DNA from: Treponema sp.
GTDB taxonomy: Bacteria; Spirochaetota; Spirochaetia; Treponematales; Breznakiellaceae
DNA length: 63,620 nt
Assembly (NCBI GenBank): GCA_031279975.1
Contig: JAITHL010000191.1
Coordinates: forward strand, 1-63,620
Reading direction: 5' to 3'
Under the pieces are notes generated by a model. That model was not told where the DNA came from. It did not search any database and saw only the letters and a program-made list of their open reading frames with translations. The translations under genes and the position numbers were made by a program. Below, in pieces: positions 46,153-54,898 of the stretch. The stretch's first letter is position 1, and every line of letters begins with the position of its first letter.

Positions 46153-46287
46153 TCAACAACTAAAGGGGGGACCGGGGGGCCTGCGGCCCCCCGGCGGGGG
46201 CGTTGCGGGGGTAGAACCCCCGCAGAGGGGGTCATGTCCACAAAGCGGACACGCGACTTCCCCAGCTAATCTCTTAAGTTGTTGACA
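46151..46287 (-). repeat. full copy (C) of the TGTCAACAAC-bounded intergenic element
   Basis: A 137-base element with inverted termini TGTCAACAACTAAAG and CTCTTAAGTTGTTGACA. Its reverse complement aligns with copy B (24548-24663) end to end, apart from an additional hairpin segment GTCCGCTTTGTGGAC. It sits between the converging rarA and SPOR-domain genes, followed at 46296 by the unrelated GCGCTGATTAA motif. Confidence 0.88.
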
Positions 46288-46329
46288 AGTCCTTAGGGGA
46301 AGCGCTGATTAACTTGACGCTGGCCCTCT

Positions 46330-48330
46330 CTAACGGATATAGGCGTCGTGATACCCGCTCTGTTTGAACTGCTGGAGCAAGGGGCCGGTTTCGCCGGAAT
46401 TAAGCGGGCCGATCAGAATACGGTAGAGGGGTTTCTCCGGATTCTTGCCCCCAGGTTGAACCACTAAGGGGTAGGATTGGCCAATCTGGGTAAGTTGATT
46501 CTCCACGTCTTCCGGTTTATTGTAGGCCACAATCTGTATATACTTTTTCCCGCTCTCCAAACTGGTAATCAGGGGGACCGAAAACCGCCGGTCCGCCGGG
46601 GGCTCTAGCGCGGCGTTTTGCCGGGCCGGCGGCCTCTCTTGAAGCAATTCAGGCGGGAGTTCGGTAAACAGGTCCGGCGGCAAGGGCCGGGAAGCGGGCG
46701 CCTTGGGCTGGGCCGCCGGGGGATCCGGATTCCGCGCTGAGGGGGCGGCGTTTTGCCGGGCCGGCGGCCTCTCTTGGAGCAACTCAGGCGGGAGTTCGGT
46801 AAACAGGTCTGGCGGCAAGGGCCGGGAAGCGGGCGCCCTGGGTTGGGCCGCTCCGGCGGATGGAGCCACCGCAAGTCCGGCGCTTTGCGGCGGCTTTGCG
46901 GGGGCCGGCGTATGTTCTGTCAAGGGGGAAATCCGGTTCGGCGAAGGGCTTGGGCGTTTTGGAATCGGCGGTATTTCCGACTCCGGGGGCAGGTTCCAAT
47001 TCCGGGTATTCTGGGGCGGCCGTTTATCCGCCGGATCAAGATAGATAGAGAATTCACCCGGAGGAACAGGCTGTACCGGCGGTTCAGGCGGTTTTGCCAA
47101 AAACGGGGCCGCCGGCTGTTTTGCCGGATCCTGCGCCGGGAGTCCGGGCCGTTTTGCCGCCGGCAGGTCCGCCGGTTCCGCGGGCTTTGCCAAGGGCTGT
47201 ATGCTTTCCGCTTCCGGCTGCGCTAGGGGCTGGGCAACCTCTGGTTCCGCTTCCTTTGCCTTTGCCAAAGGAAGCGCCGGTTCCGCGGGCTTTGCCAAGG
47301 GCCGTATGCCTTCCGCTTCCGGCTGCGTTAGGGGCTGGGTAACCTCTGGTTCCGCTTCCTTTGTCCCGGGCCGCGCGATTTCCGGCTCGGAGGGGCCCTT
47401 TACCGGCGGCTGCGCCGGTTCCGTTTTTGGGGGCGCGGGCCGGGCCGCCGGTTTCTGGGATGGTTTGTCCGCCGCGACCCACGGCGATACACCGGGAGGG
47501 GTGAGGGGTTCCCAAACATCAGGAGCGGCCGCTTGGGGCTCCCCCCGGAGGGTTTCCGGAGCGCCCGCCGCGCTTTGCATGGGGGCCGGTCTTTCCGTCC
47601 CCGTGGGAACGGGCTGGGGGAATTCCGTTATTTCAGGCGTTTCTTCCGGGGACGGCGAAAGGGCCGCGGAAGGCGCCGGATCGGCGCGGCTTACCAGGGG
47701 CGGATCGGATTTCCGGGTAAAATCCCAGGATACCTCGGGAAGATCGGAAATTATCATATCCTCCTGGGGGGGCGCGCCGGAACCATAGGCCTCTTCATAG
47801 GAAACACTGTATTCCGGGGAACGGGGGGATTCCGCCGGGGGTTTTTGAGGCGCTTCGGCGGGATATGCCCCGGAGGAAGCCGCTTCGGGGATCCCCTCTT
47901 CCGGGGCGGCGGAAACCGGCCTGGTCCGGACGGAATTTATGGCCGCCTGGGGATCAAAGTCCGGATCGCTGCGGGAATGGATTCCTTCGGGAAACTGGGA
48001 AAAGGCGATTGGGTCCGCCGGCATGGACATCCGAACCCGCCCGATAGACCGGTTGGCAATGCCGATGGCGTCGGCGGCCTCTTGGGAGAGCATCGCCAGA
48101 AGCCCCGGGGACTCCAATCCCGCGCTTACGATTACCCGGATAGATTTTCCGGTTTCCAAATTCACCACATCCACCACCGTATTGCGCGGGAAGGATTTGG
48201 TTGCCGCGTAATAACCCCTATCGGGAAGCTCCCCATTGCTGCTTACCCCCGCGGCGCCCTCCCAAATGGAAGCGCCCGCGCCTGCCAGCATAACGCCGAT
48301 TATTCCCAGTACCAGCCAAAATCGTTTCAT
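46330..48330 (-). CDS. SPOR-domain envelope protein with RlpA-like N-terminus
   Basis: A 666-residue protein: N-terminal signal or anchor (FWLVLGIIGVMLAGAGA), then about 80 residues resembling the double-psi barrel of RlpA (YYAATKSFPRNTVVDVVNLE; VSAGLESPGLLAMLSQEAAD), a Pro/Ala/Glu-rich linker of some 450 residues, and a C-terminal SPOR domain (about 585-666; KYIQIVAYNKPEDVENQL ... YRILIGPLNSGE) that binds denuded glycan. The linker contains two internal duplications (DLFTELPPELLQERPPARQN; AEPEVAQPLAQPEAES). Probably a wall-remodelling or septal factor, but RlpA catalytic residues are not evident. The ATG follows GGGTGAAGGC. Confidence 0.78.
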   Translation of the reverse strand: MKRFWLVLGIIGVMLAGAGASIWEGAAGVSSNGELPDRGYYAATKSFPRNTVVDVVNLETGKSIRVIVSAGLESPGLLAMLSQEAADAIGIANRSIGRVRMSMPADPIAFSQFPEGIHSRSDPDFDPQAAINSVRTRPVSAAPEEGIPEAASSGAYPAEAPQKPPAESPRSPEYSVSYEEAYGSGAPPQEDMIISDLPEVSWDFTRKSDPPLVSRADPAPSAALSPSPEETPEITEFPQPVPTGTERPAPMQSAAGAPETLRGEPQAAAPDVWEPLTPPGVSPWVAADKPSQKPAARPAPPKTEPAQPPVKGPSEPEIARPGTKEAEPEVTQPLTQPEAEGIRPLAKPAEPALPLAKAKEAEPEVAQPLAQPEAESIQPLAKPAEPADLPAAKRPGLPAQDPAKQPAAPFLAKPPEPPVQPVPPGEFSIYLDPADKRPPQNTRNWNLPPESEIPPIPKRPSPSPNRISPLTEHTPAPAKPPQSAGLAVAPSAGAAQPRAPASRPLPPDLFTELPPELLQERPPARQNAAPSARNPDPPAAQPKAPASRPLPPDLFTELPPELLQERPPARQNAALEPPADRRFSVPLITSLESGKKYIQIVAYNKPEDVENQLTQIGQSYPLVVQPGGKNPEKPLYRILIGPLNSGETGPLLQQFKQSGYHDAYIR

Positions 48331-48345
48331 GCCTTCACCCGTTCC

Positions 48346-48834
48346 TTATTTGATAGAGGAGATGATCCCCTGTGCCGCGTTTTTAGCGGCCCCCAATTCT
48401 TCGGCGACCGCCCCCGGGACGCCGGAATAGCGCCGCTCCGCTACCAGACGGCAGGGCTTAGTCTTAAAAAGCCGCAGAACCACCTGTTGGGGTTTCGGCG
48501 CCGACGGATTGGCGTTCCCCTGATAATCCAAGAGGGCAAGCAGGAAGAACTCCGCCCCCCCCGCCGCCGCCGCGTCGAAATCCCCTTGCACCTCCCGGGG
48601 CAAAACATCCGCATCCTCAAGGGCGATACGTTTTATCGCCCCGTTGCTCACGATATGGCCGGCCTCAAAAAAAATATCCATCAAGCCGTTCTCCCAATGG
48701 GAGGACGCTTCGGCCGCGCCGCCCCGGGGTATCCCCGTTTCCACCACTAGAAAGGAAACCATACGCGCTTCCAGGGATAAACCCGGTATGACGAGTAATC
48801 CCAACGCCAGCGCGCCTGCTTTCAAATAATGCAT
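48346..48834 (-). CDS. small exported protein of unknown function
   Basis: A 162-residue protein with a signal peptide (LKAGALALGLLVIPGLSLEA) and no lipobox. The mature part (MVSFLVVETGIPRGG ... FFLLALLDYQGN ... QQVVLRLFKTKPCRLVAERRY) looks alpha/beta, without a recognised family. AAGGAGG precedes the ATG with good spacing. It ends 15 bases before the SPOR-domain gene, so the pair is probably one transcript and one envelope function. Confidence 0.68.
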   Translation of the reverse strand: MHYLKAGALALGLLVIPGLSLEARMVSFLVVETGIPRGGAAEASSHWENGLMDIFFEAGHIVSNGAIKRIALEDADVLPREVQGDFDAAAAGGAEFFLLALLDYQGNANPSAPKPQQVVLRLFKTKPCRLVAERRYSGVPGAVAEELGAAKNAAQGIISSIK

Positions 48835-48953
48835 GGTCCGCCTCCTTTTACCCTATCGGCCATATCCAAGCGGATATTTACCATAACGGGGATTTCCGGC
48901 TGAGGCGCTTCCCCGCTGGAAATAAAAGCCCTTCCTATAGTAACCTGGGGCCT

Positions 48954-49496
48954 ATGCACTATTACGCCATACAGGTTAAGACCCGTGGAGAAGAAAAATA
49001 TATCAACCTGTACCGGGCCCTGTATCCGGGCAGGCCGGTGGAACTATACTTTCCCAAACGGGAACTGGTTATCCGCCGGCAGGGGGCCCTGATACCGGGG
49101 ACCCCGGCGATTTTTCCGGGGTATATTTTTCTTGAAGTTGAAAACACCGGCGATATCCGCCAGTACCAATGGGAATTCCGCCGGACCGAGGGGTTCTTCC
49201 GGTTTCTCAAATCCAACCAGAATATATGCGCCCTTCAGGATAAGGACCTGGAGGTGGCGCTCCATTTTATCAAAAAAGTCGGTCCGGTGGCCGGGAAATC
49301 CCGGGTCTATTTCAACGAAAATTCCCGGATCGTCGTGGTGGACGGGCCGCTTATGGGGCTTGAGGGAAAGATAATAAAAGTCGATAAGAGAAAAGGGAGG
49401 GCAAAGATCAAATTGGATTTATACGACGATTCCTTTTCTCTTGATTTGGCTTTTGAGGTGATAGAACCCGCTTCAACATCCCAACAGCGGCGGTGA
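48954..49496 (+). CDS. NusG-family specialised antiterminator (LoaP/RfaH-like)
   Basis: A 180-residue NusG paralogue with an NGN domain (YYAIQVKTRGEEKYI ... IFPGYIFLEVEN; about residues 1-110) and a C-terminal KOW motif (VVVDGPLMGLEGKIIKVDKRKG, split, about 125-165). General NusG is normally next to secE/rplK; this copy instead heads a run of sugar-biosynthesis genes, the setting of LoaP/RfaH/UpxY-type factors that let RNA polymerase read through long polysaccharide operons. It may act on its own operon. A TATAGT lies 20 bases before the ATG, but no good -35. Confidence 0.85.
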   Translation: MHYYAIQVKTRGEEKYINLYRALYPGRPVELYFPKRELVIRRQGALIPGTPAIFPGYIFLEVENTGDIRQYQWEFRRTEGFFRFLKSNQNICALQDKDLEVALHFIKKVGPVAGKSRVYFNENSRIVVVDGPLMGLEGKIIKVDKRKGRAKIKLDLYDDSFSLDLAFEVIEPASTSQQRR

Positions 49497-49537
49497 ATAC
49501 CGCGGGACGCGCAATATCCGCCAATCGGAACAATGCT

Positions 49538-51022
49538 ATGACAACAAAAAAATCGGGAAGGCTGTATATTATCGGCGCGGGGTTTGCGGGGCAGACCCTG
49601 GCTAATGAGATCAGAAAAAAAGCGATATTCGGCGAGGTGGTCGCCTTTTTGGACGACGATCCGGATAAGATAGGCCGGAAAATCTACGGGGTGCCCGTCC
49701 TGGGACCCATCCGGGATGTGGCCCGGCTCTTGCGGATGACCCCCGCGGACGAGGCGATCATCGCCATCCCGAACGCGAGCCGGGAATACCTCACGGAACT
49801 CTACGGCATTCTCAAGCGGGCGGGTTTTGAGCGGATACGCATACTGCCAGGCATATCCCAGATCATTGAAGGCGCCCCCCATCTCATCCAAACCCGTTCT
49901 ATCGATCCCCAGGACCTTTTAGGCCGCAACCCGGTAACGATCAACTTAAAGCAAAGCCTGGCCTACCTGCGGGGCAAGCGGGTCATGGTTACTGGCGCGG
50001 GGGGGTCCATCGGCAGCGAATTATGCCGGCAGCTGCTTTCCGGGGGCGCTTCCCGGCTCTACCTCTTCGGCCACGGGGAAAATTCTATTTACCAGATTGA
50101 TAGGGAACTGCGGCTGTTGCAGGATGAGGGGATAGGGGAAAAGGCGTCCCTGGTTCCAGTTATAGGGGACCTCAAAGACCGGGACTATATGGACTATATC
50201 ATCCGCAACCTCAAGGCGGATGTGATCTTCCATACCGCCGCGTATAAACACGTCCCTATGATGGAAGAAAATCCTATAGCGGCGGTTGAAAACAACTTTT
50301 TCGGTACCCTTAATCTGGTCAAGGCCGCCCGGAAGTACGGGGTGGACCGTTTTGTATTTATCACCACCGACAAGGCGGTGGAAGCTGTTTCGGTGTACGG
50401 CATCTCAAAATACCTCTGCGAACGGCTGATTCTGGAAGAAGCCCCCCGTGGCGGGGAAGAGCATTTTATGGTGGTCCGCTTTGGGAACGTCCTGGGGTCC
50501 CGGGGTTCCATCATGCCCCTCTTTCAAAAGCAGATAGAAACCGGCGGGCCGGTAACGGTTACCTCCCCCATGATGCGGCGCTGGTTTATGACCATCCCCG
50601 AAGCCTGCTCGCTGGTGCTTAAAGCCGGAGGGGTTGGGGAGCACGGCGGGCTCTACCTGTTGGATATGGGGGAGCCGGTTTACATTAAGGACCTGGCGGA
50701 ACAGATGATACGGTTCTATGGATTTGAGCCGGAAAAGGATGTGGCCATTGAGTACATCGGCCTTAGGCCGGGGGAACGGCTGGATGAATGCCTCTGGGGG
50801 CCTGATGAGGCGCCGGTACGGACCGGATACGACCGGATATTACGGGTGGAACGGAAAAAAACGCCGCTTTTGGACCTGGAGGCCCTCATAGAACTCCTGC
50901 GGCCCATCTGTTACCTTGACCCCCTCCGTCCTGAAAAATACCGGAACAGCCAGCTGTTGCGGGACCTGCTCCAAGGGGCTGTTCCGTCATTCACCATGCC
51001 CGCCTATGCCTATGGATGCTGA
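49538..51022 (+). CDS. CapD/FlaA1-like nucleotide-sugar dehydratase/epimerase
   Basis: About 494 residues. An N-terminal Rossmann domain (LYIIGAGFAGQTLANEI; about residues 5-120) precedes the extended SDR catalytic domain with GAGGSIGSELCRQL and the TTDKAVEAVSVYGISKYL active site. The family (CapD, PglF, WbpM) makes 4-keto-6-deoxy sugars from UDP-GlcNAc. Two oddities: the usual N-terminal membrane helices are absent, so it is probably soluble, and the active site has Tyr-xxx-Lys where long CapD enzymes usually have Met. A GTG at 49493 overlapping the NusG-like stop is an alternative start; I prefer the ATG at 49538. It overlaps the aminotransferase gene. Confidence 0.87.
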   Translation: MTTKKSGRLYIIGAGFAGQTLANEIRKKAIFGEVVAFLDDDPDKIGRKIYGVPVLGPIRDVARLLRMTPADEAIIAIPNASREYLTELYGILKRAGFERIRILPGISQIIEGAPHLIQTRSIDPQDLLGRNPVTINLKQSLAYLRGKRVMVTGAGGSIGSELCRQLLSGGASRLYLFGHGENSIYQIDRELRLLQDEGIGEKASLVPVIGDLKDRDYMDYIIRNLKADVIFHTAAYKHVPMMEENPIAAVENNFFGTLNLVKAARKYGVDRFVFITTDKAVEAVSVYGISKYLCERLILEEAPRGGEEHFMVVRFGNVLGSRGSIMPLFQKQIETGGPVTVTSPMMRRWFMTIPEACSLVLKAGGVGEHGGLYLLDMGEPVYIKDLAEQMIRFYGFEPEKDVAIEYIGLRPGERLDECLWGPDEAPVRTGYDRILRVERKKTPLLDLEALIELLRPICYLDPLRPEKYRNSQLLRDLLQGAVPSFTMPAYAYGC

Positions 51023-52304
51023 TATACCCTTTGCCCGCCCCTTTATCGGGCTGGAGGAAGAAACGGCGGTCCTCCGGACGCTTCGCTCAGGCTGGCTTAC
51101 CACCGCCGCTGAAGCGCTGGCCTTTGAACGGGAATTCGCCGGGTTCCTCAGCCGGCCCCCGGATTGCCTTGACACGGAGGGCCCGGGCCGGGAAACGCCG
51201 GCTTGCCGGGAACCTCCCCTCTGTTTGGCGGTCAATTCCGCCACCAGCGGCCTCCATCTGCTGGCAAAGGCCCTCTGCCCCGATATGGGACCCGGCGACG
51301 TGGCGCTGGTTCCTTCCTATACCTTTGCCGCCACCGCCGGGGTGGTCCGCTACAGCGGGGCGGAGGTGGTCTTTGTGGACAACAAAGCCGGTTCCTTCCA
51401 TATTGATCCGGAACAGGCCGGGCAAACCCTGGACCGGCTTTCCCAGGGGCTCCCGGCCTATCCGCGGCGCGGCGCGGCGCAAACCCGGGGCTTCGGCCCC
51501 CAGGGAAAGGCCCGGCTGCTTATTCCCGTACACTTCGGCGGGCTTCCCTGCGATATGGACGCCCTAAAAACCATAGGGGGCCGCTATGCCGTTAAAATCA
51601 TGGAGGACGCCGCCCACGCCTTTCCCGCCGCCCTTCCGGGGAACGCCTGGGCCGGGGACGCCTCGGACGGGGGGGTGTTTTCCTTTTACGCCACCAAGAC
51701 CATAACCACCGGTGAAGGCGGCATGGTGGTTGTCCGGGACCCGGCCCTGGCCCGGCGGATCGCCCTGCTCCGTTCCCACGGCATTGATAGAACCATTTGG
51801 AACCGCTATGCCGATCCCCGGGCGTCCTGGTATTACGAGGTCCTGGAGCCGGGGTTCAAATACAATCTGCCGGACCTGCTCGCCGCCCTAGGCCGGGCGC
51901 AGCTTTCCCGGGCCGCGGACCTTCTGGGGATGCGGAAACGCATAGCCCGGATGTACGACGCGGCCTTTGGGGATTGCGATCAATTCCTCCTGCCCCCCAC
52001 CGGTCCCGGAGACGCCCGGCATCTCTATCCCCTGCGGATCAAGCCGGAAACCCTTACTGTTAACCGGGATGAACTGATAAGCGTCCTGCAAGCCCGGGGA
52101 ATCGGCGTTTCGGTGCATTTTATTCCCCTGCACTGTATGCCCTATTATAAAAAACGCTATGCCCTGGAAGCGGAGGATTTCCCCGAAGCCCTCCGGTGTT
52201 TTCAGCGGGAGCTATCCCTTCCCCTATGGCCTGGCATGAGCGACGCCCAGGTAAACCGGGTAATCGATACGGTAACAGCCGCGGTCCGGGAAAACCGGCG
52301 CTAG
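51006..52304 (+). CDS. DegT/DnrJ/EryC1-family sugar aminotransferase
   Basis: A 432-residue PLP enzyme that would transfer an amino group to the 4-keto sugar made by the neighbouring CapD-like dehydratase. The PLP-binding Lys is in FYATKTITTGEGG (about residue 231); other family motifs are NSATSGLHLLAKAL, PSYTFAATAGVV, IMEDAAHAF and RSHGIDR. It contains a low-homology insert after the first helix (about residues 45-75). ATGs at 51006 and 51012 are both inside the end of capD; neither has a clear ribosome-binding site, suggesting coupling. Confidence 0.9.
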   Translation: MPMDADIPFARPFIGLEEETAVLRTLRSGWLTTAAEALAFEREFAGFLSRPPDCLDTEGPGRETPACREPPLCLAVNSATSGLHLLAKALCPDMGPGDVALVPSYTFAATAGVVRYSGAEVVFVDNKAGSFHIDPEQAGQTLDRLSQGLPAYPRRGAAQTRGFGPQGKARLLIPVHFGGLPCDMDALKTIGGRYAVKIMEDAAHAFPAALPGNAWAGDASDGGVFSFYATKTITTGEGGMVVVRDPALARRIALLRSHGIDRTIWNRYADPRASWYYEVLEPGFKYNLPDLLAALGRAQLSRAADLLGMRKRIARMYDAAFGDCDQFLLPPTGPGDARHLYPLRIKPETLTVNRDELISVLQARGIGVSVHFIPLHCMPYYKKRYALEAEDFPEALRCFQRELSLPLWPGMSDAQVNRVIDTVTAAVRENRR

Positions 52305-52319
52305 GGAACCGGCGGCAGT

Positions 52320-54416
52320 ATGGCGGATCGCGAGTTCTTTACCTCGGACCTGGAAGCGCCCCTGTATGCCCTGACCCTCCGTTCTCCCATCGCAAGGGGC
52401 CGGCTTGTCAGCGTCGAGTGCCCTAAATTATCCGTGAATTACGCCTTATTGCTTGCCCGGGATATTCCGGGGAAAAACCGCTTGGCTGGCCTGCCGGCGC
52501 CGGTCTTGGCCGAAGAGTCCCTTTCCTACTATGGGGAACCCCTGGGGCTGCTCATTGGCCCGGAGGCCGCCCGGCTGGAGGAAATCGCCGCCCGGTGTTA
52601 TATCAAAACCGAATCCGAAGCGCCCCCGCAAGACCGGGGCGCCCTTGCTGATTTGATCATAGCGGACCGGCGGCGGGCGCAAACCGGGGACCCTGAACAG
52701 GCGTTTCGGGAAGCAAAAAAGATCATGGAATTCGTGTATACAACGGGCATCCAGGATTATTGGTATTCCGAACCCCTCGGCGCGGTCGCCGATTGGGAAG
52801 ACGGGCGCATCCGTATCCATACCGCCACCCAATGGCCCTTTCATGTTAAACGTTCCGCGGCGGCGGTCCTGGCCCTCGATGCGGACGCGGTTTCCGTGGA
52901 GCCCGCCCGGATAGGGATACACCTGGAAGGCAAACTGTGGTATCCCTCCCTTGTGGCCTGTCAAGCGGCCCTGGGGGCCCTTTACATGAAACGGCGGGTC
53001 AAACTGATGTTTTCCCGGATCGAGGATTTCCGTTACGGCCCCAAACGGAACGCGGCTGAAATCCGCGTCCGCAGCGCCCTGGGGGAAGGGGGGGAACTCC
53101 TCGCCGTTGCTATCCGCGCCCTGGCGGACCTGGGTTCCTACGGGGTCTTTTCCAACGAAGTCCTGGACCGGACCTGTCTGGGCGCCCTGGGGCCGTATAA
53201 ACCGGCGGCCCTGGACCTTGAGGGGATTGCCTGCCTTACCAATATCCCCCCCGCCGGCCCCATAGCGGGCTTTGGCATGGCCCAGGGATTTTTCGCCGCG
53301 GAACGGCAGGCGTCCATCATCGCGGACGCCCTGCGGCTCGATCCCCTGGAATGGCGGAAACACCATTTTTTTAACCGGAAAAAACCCTCGGCCCTGGGAA
53401 TAAGCCTGGGGGACGCGGCCCCCTTGGACGGCATACTGGATACCGCCGCCTCTATGGGGGACTACCGCCGGAAATGGGCCTCCTACGAGCTCCAGCGAAG
53501 GTCCCGCGGAACAGGGAATGCCGAAGCCTTTGCGTCCCTCCGGGGAATCGGTATCGCCCTGGCCTATCAGGGCAGCGGGTTCCTCTATACTAGGCAGGAT
53601 GAAGGCCCCTACTCGGTCAGCCTAACCCTGGACAAGGAAGGGCGTCTGGACATCAGGACCAGCGTCATCGCCTCCCATGAGGAGTATACCGCGATTTGGA
53701 GGGAAATCGCCGCGGAAACCCTATCCATAGAGGCGCGGTCGGTACGGGTTATTCACGGAACGACCGATCAGGCGCCGGATTCGGGGCCCTCCGGCCTTTC
53801 CTGGAATTGCGCGGCCCTTACCGCGCTGGTGGAACAGGCATGCGCGGACATACGGAACCAGCGGTTCCGGGGCCCCCTGCCCATTACCGTAAGCCGGTAC
53901 TATGAACCCGCGGTAAAGCGGCCTGGGGAAGAGGGCGCGGAACGCCGTATAGACGCCAACTGTTTTGCCCGTCCGGGCTGGGCCGCCGCGGTGGTGGAAG
54001 CCGCCATTGACCCCGTCGAGTATAGACCCAAGGTCCGGGGGATATGGCTGGCGGTTGACGGCGGAAAAATTCTTTCCGAAGCCCGGGCCCGGCGTTCCCT
54101 GCAAGCCGCGGCGGTTCAAGCCCTGGGCTGGGCTTCCCAGGAATGTCCGGTCTATGAATCGGGGAGGCTTTCAGAGCGGCGGTCCTTCCATTACGCGCTC
54201 TGCGATCTTCGGGACATACCGCCCATTAGCATTGATTTTCTCTGGAATGAGACGCCGGTTCCCCGGGGCATTGGGGAACTGCCCTTCGGCTGCGTTCCCG
54301 CCGCCTATGTTCAAGCCGTATCTCAGGCTGTCGATCACCCCTTTACGCATATCCCCCTTACGGCCCGGGATATTTGGGAGGCCCGGCGCGTAAAAGACGG
54401 GAAGGAGGAGCAATGA
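52320..54416 (+). CDS. xanthine-dehydrogenase-family large subunit homologue, diverged at the cofactor site
   Basis: A 698-residue homologue of the molybdopterin subunit of xanthine/quinoline/CO dehydrogenases. Order and spacing of family blocks are kept: SPIARGRL, EPLGAVADWEDGRI, TATQWPFHVKRS, VKLMFSRIEDF, ALRLDPLEWRKHHFF. But the GGGFGxK cofactor motif is IHLEGK (about residue 200), the RGFG motif reads AGFGMAQ (about 318) and the final GVGEPP reads GIGELPFG (Glu kept, about 653). It may have lost the cofactor or bind something else. The stop overlaps the Fe-S subunit gene (ATGA). Family members are about 750 residues. Confidence 0.82.
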   Translation: MADREFFTSDLEAPLYALTLRSPIARGRLVSVECPKLSVNYALLLARDIPGKNRLAGLPAPVLAEESLSYYGEPLGLLIGPEAARLEEIAARCYIKTESEAPPQDRGALADLIIADRRRAQTGDPEQAFREAKKIMEFVYTTGIQDYWYSEPLGAVADWEDGRIRIHTATQWPFHVKRSAAAVLALDADAVSVEPARIGIHLEGKLWYPSLVACQAALGALYMKRRVKLMFSRIEDFRYGPKRNAAEIRVRSALGEGGELLAVAIRALADLGSYGVFSNEVLDRTCLGALGPYKPAALDLEGIACLTNIPPAGPIAGFGMAQGFFAAERQASIIADALRLDPLEWRKHHFFNRKKPSALGISLGDAAPLDGILDTAASMGDYRRKWASYELQRRSRGTGNAEAFASLRGIGIALAYQGSGFLYTRQDEGPYSVSLTLDKEGRLDIRTSVIASHEEYTAIWREIAAETLSIEARSVRVIHGTTDQAPDSGPSGLSWNCAALTALVEQACADIRNQRFRGPLPITVSRYYEPAVKRPGEEGAERRIDANCFARPGWAAAVVEAAIDPVEYRPKVRGIWLAVDGGKILSEARARRSLQAAAVQALGWASQECPVYESGRLSERRSFHYALCDLRDIPPISIDFLWNETPVPRGIGELPFGCVPAAYVQAVSQAVDHPFTHIPLTARDIWEARRVKDGKEEQ

Positions 54417-54898
54417 CCGTTAATTTTATCCTGAACGGGGAAGACGTATCCCTGCAAACCGAAGCGGACGCCCGGTTGATCGATTTGCTGCGCAAGAATT
54501 TCACCCTGCCCGGGGCCAAGGCCGGCTGCTTATCGGGGAATTGCGGGCTCTGTTTTGTCATCCTCAACGGGAAGGTGGTTCCCTCCTGTTTAATCCCCGC
54601 GTTCCGCGTCCGGGGCAGCGAAATCATCACCATCGAAGGTTTTTCCCAGACCGATGAATATCAGGATATTATCGCGGGGTTTCAGGAGGCGGGGGTAGCA
54701 TGCTGCGGATACTGCGATTCGGCGAAAATTTTAGCCGCCCAGGCGCTGCTGGAACGCCGCAGCCGGCCCGGACGGGAGGAGATACTGGACGCTTTTTCGG
54801 GCATTATCTGCCGGTGTACCGAGCCGGAAAGCCTCGCGGCGGGGATAAGCGCCACAGCGGATATTAGGCAGCAAAGACGCTATGGACGGGGGGTATAA
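54413..54898 (+). CDS. [2Fe-2S] subunit of xanthine-dehydrogenase-like complex
   Basis: A 161-residue protein with an N-terminal ferredoxin domain (GCLSGNCGLCFVILNG ... PSC; four Cys) and a C-terminal helical domain with a second set, CGYCDSA and CRCTEP. Canonical proteins read CGFCTPG and CRCTGY, so the cysteines are intact although the residues around them differ. It would pass electrons from the active subunit to FAD. The start is set by the ATGA overlap with the large-subunit gene; the frame is open further upstream. Confidence 0.9.
   Translation: MTVNFILNGEDVSLQTEADARLIDLLRKNFTLPGAKAGCLSGNCGLCFVILNGKVVPSCLIPAFRVRGSEIITIEGFSQTDEYQDIIAGFQEAGVACCGYCDSAKILAAQALLERRSRPGREEILDAFSGIICRCTEPESLAAGISATADIRQQRRYGRGV

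Noticed and set aside
47533-48750. A 405-codon frame antisense to the SPOR-domain gene
   Set aside because: Gly/Arg-rich translation of a Pro/Ala linker; crosses the boundary of two well-supported minus-strand genes.
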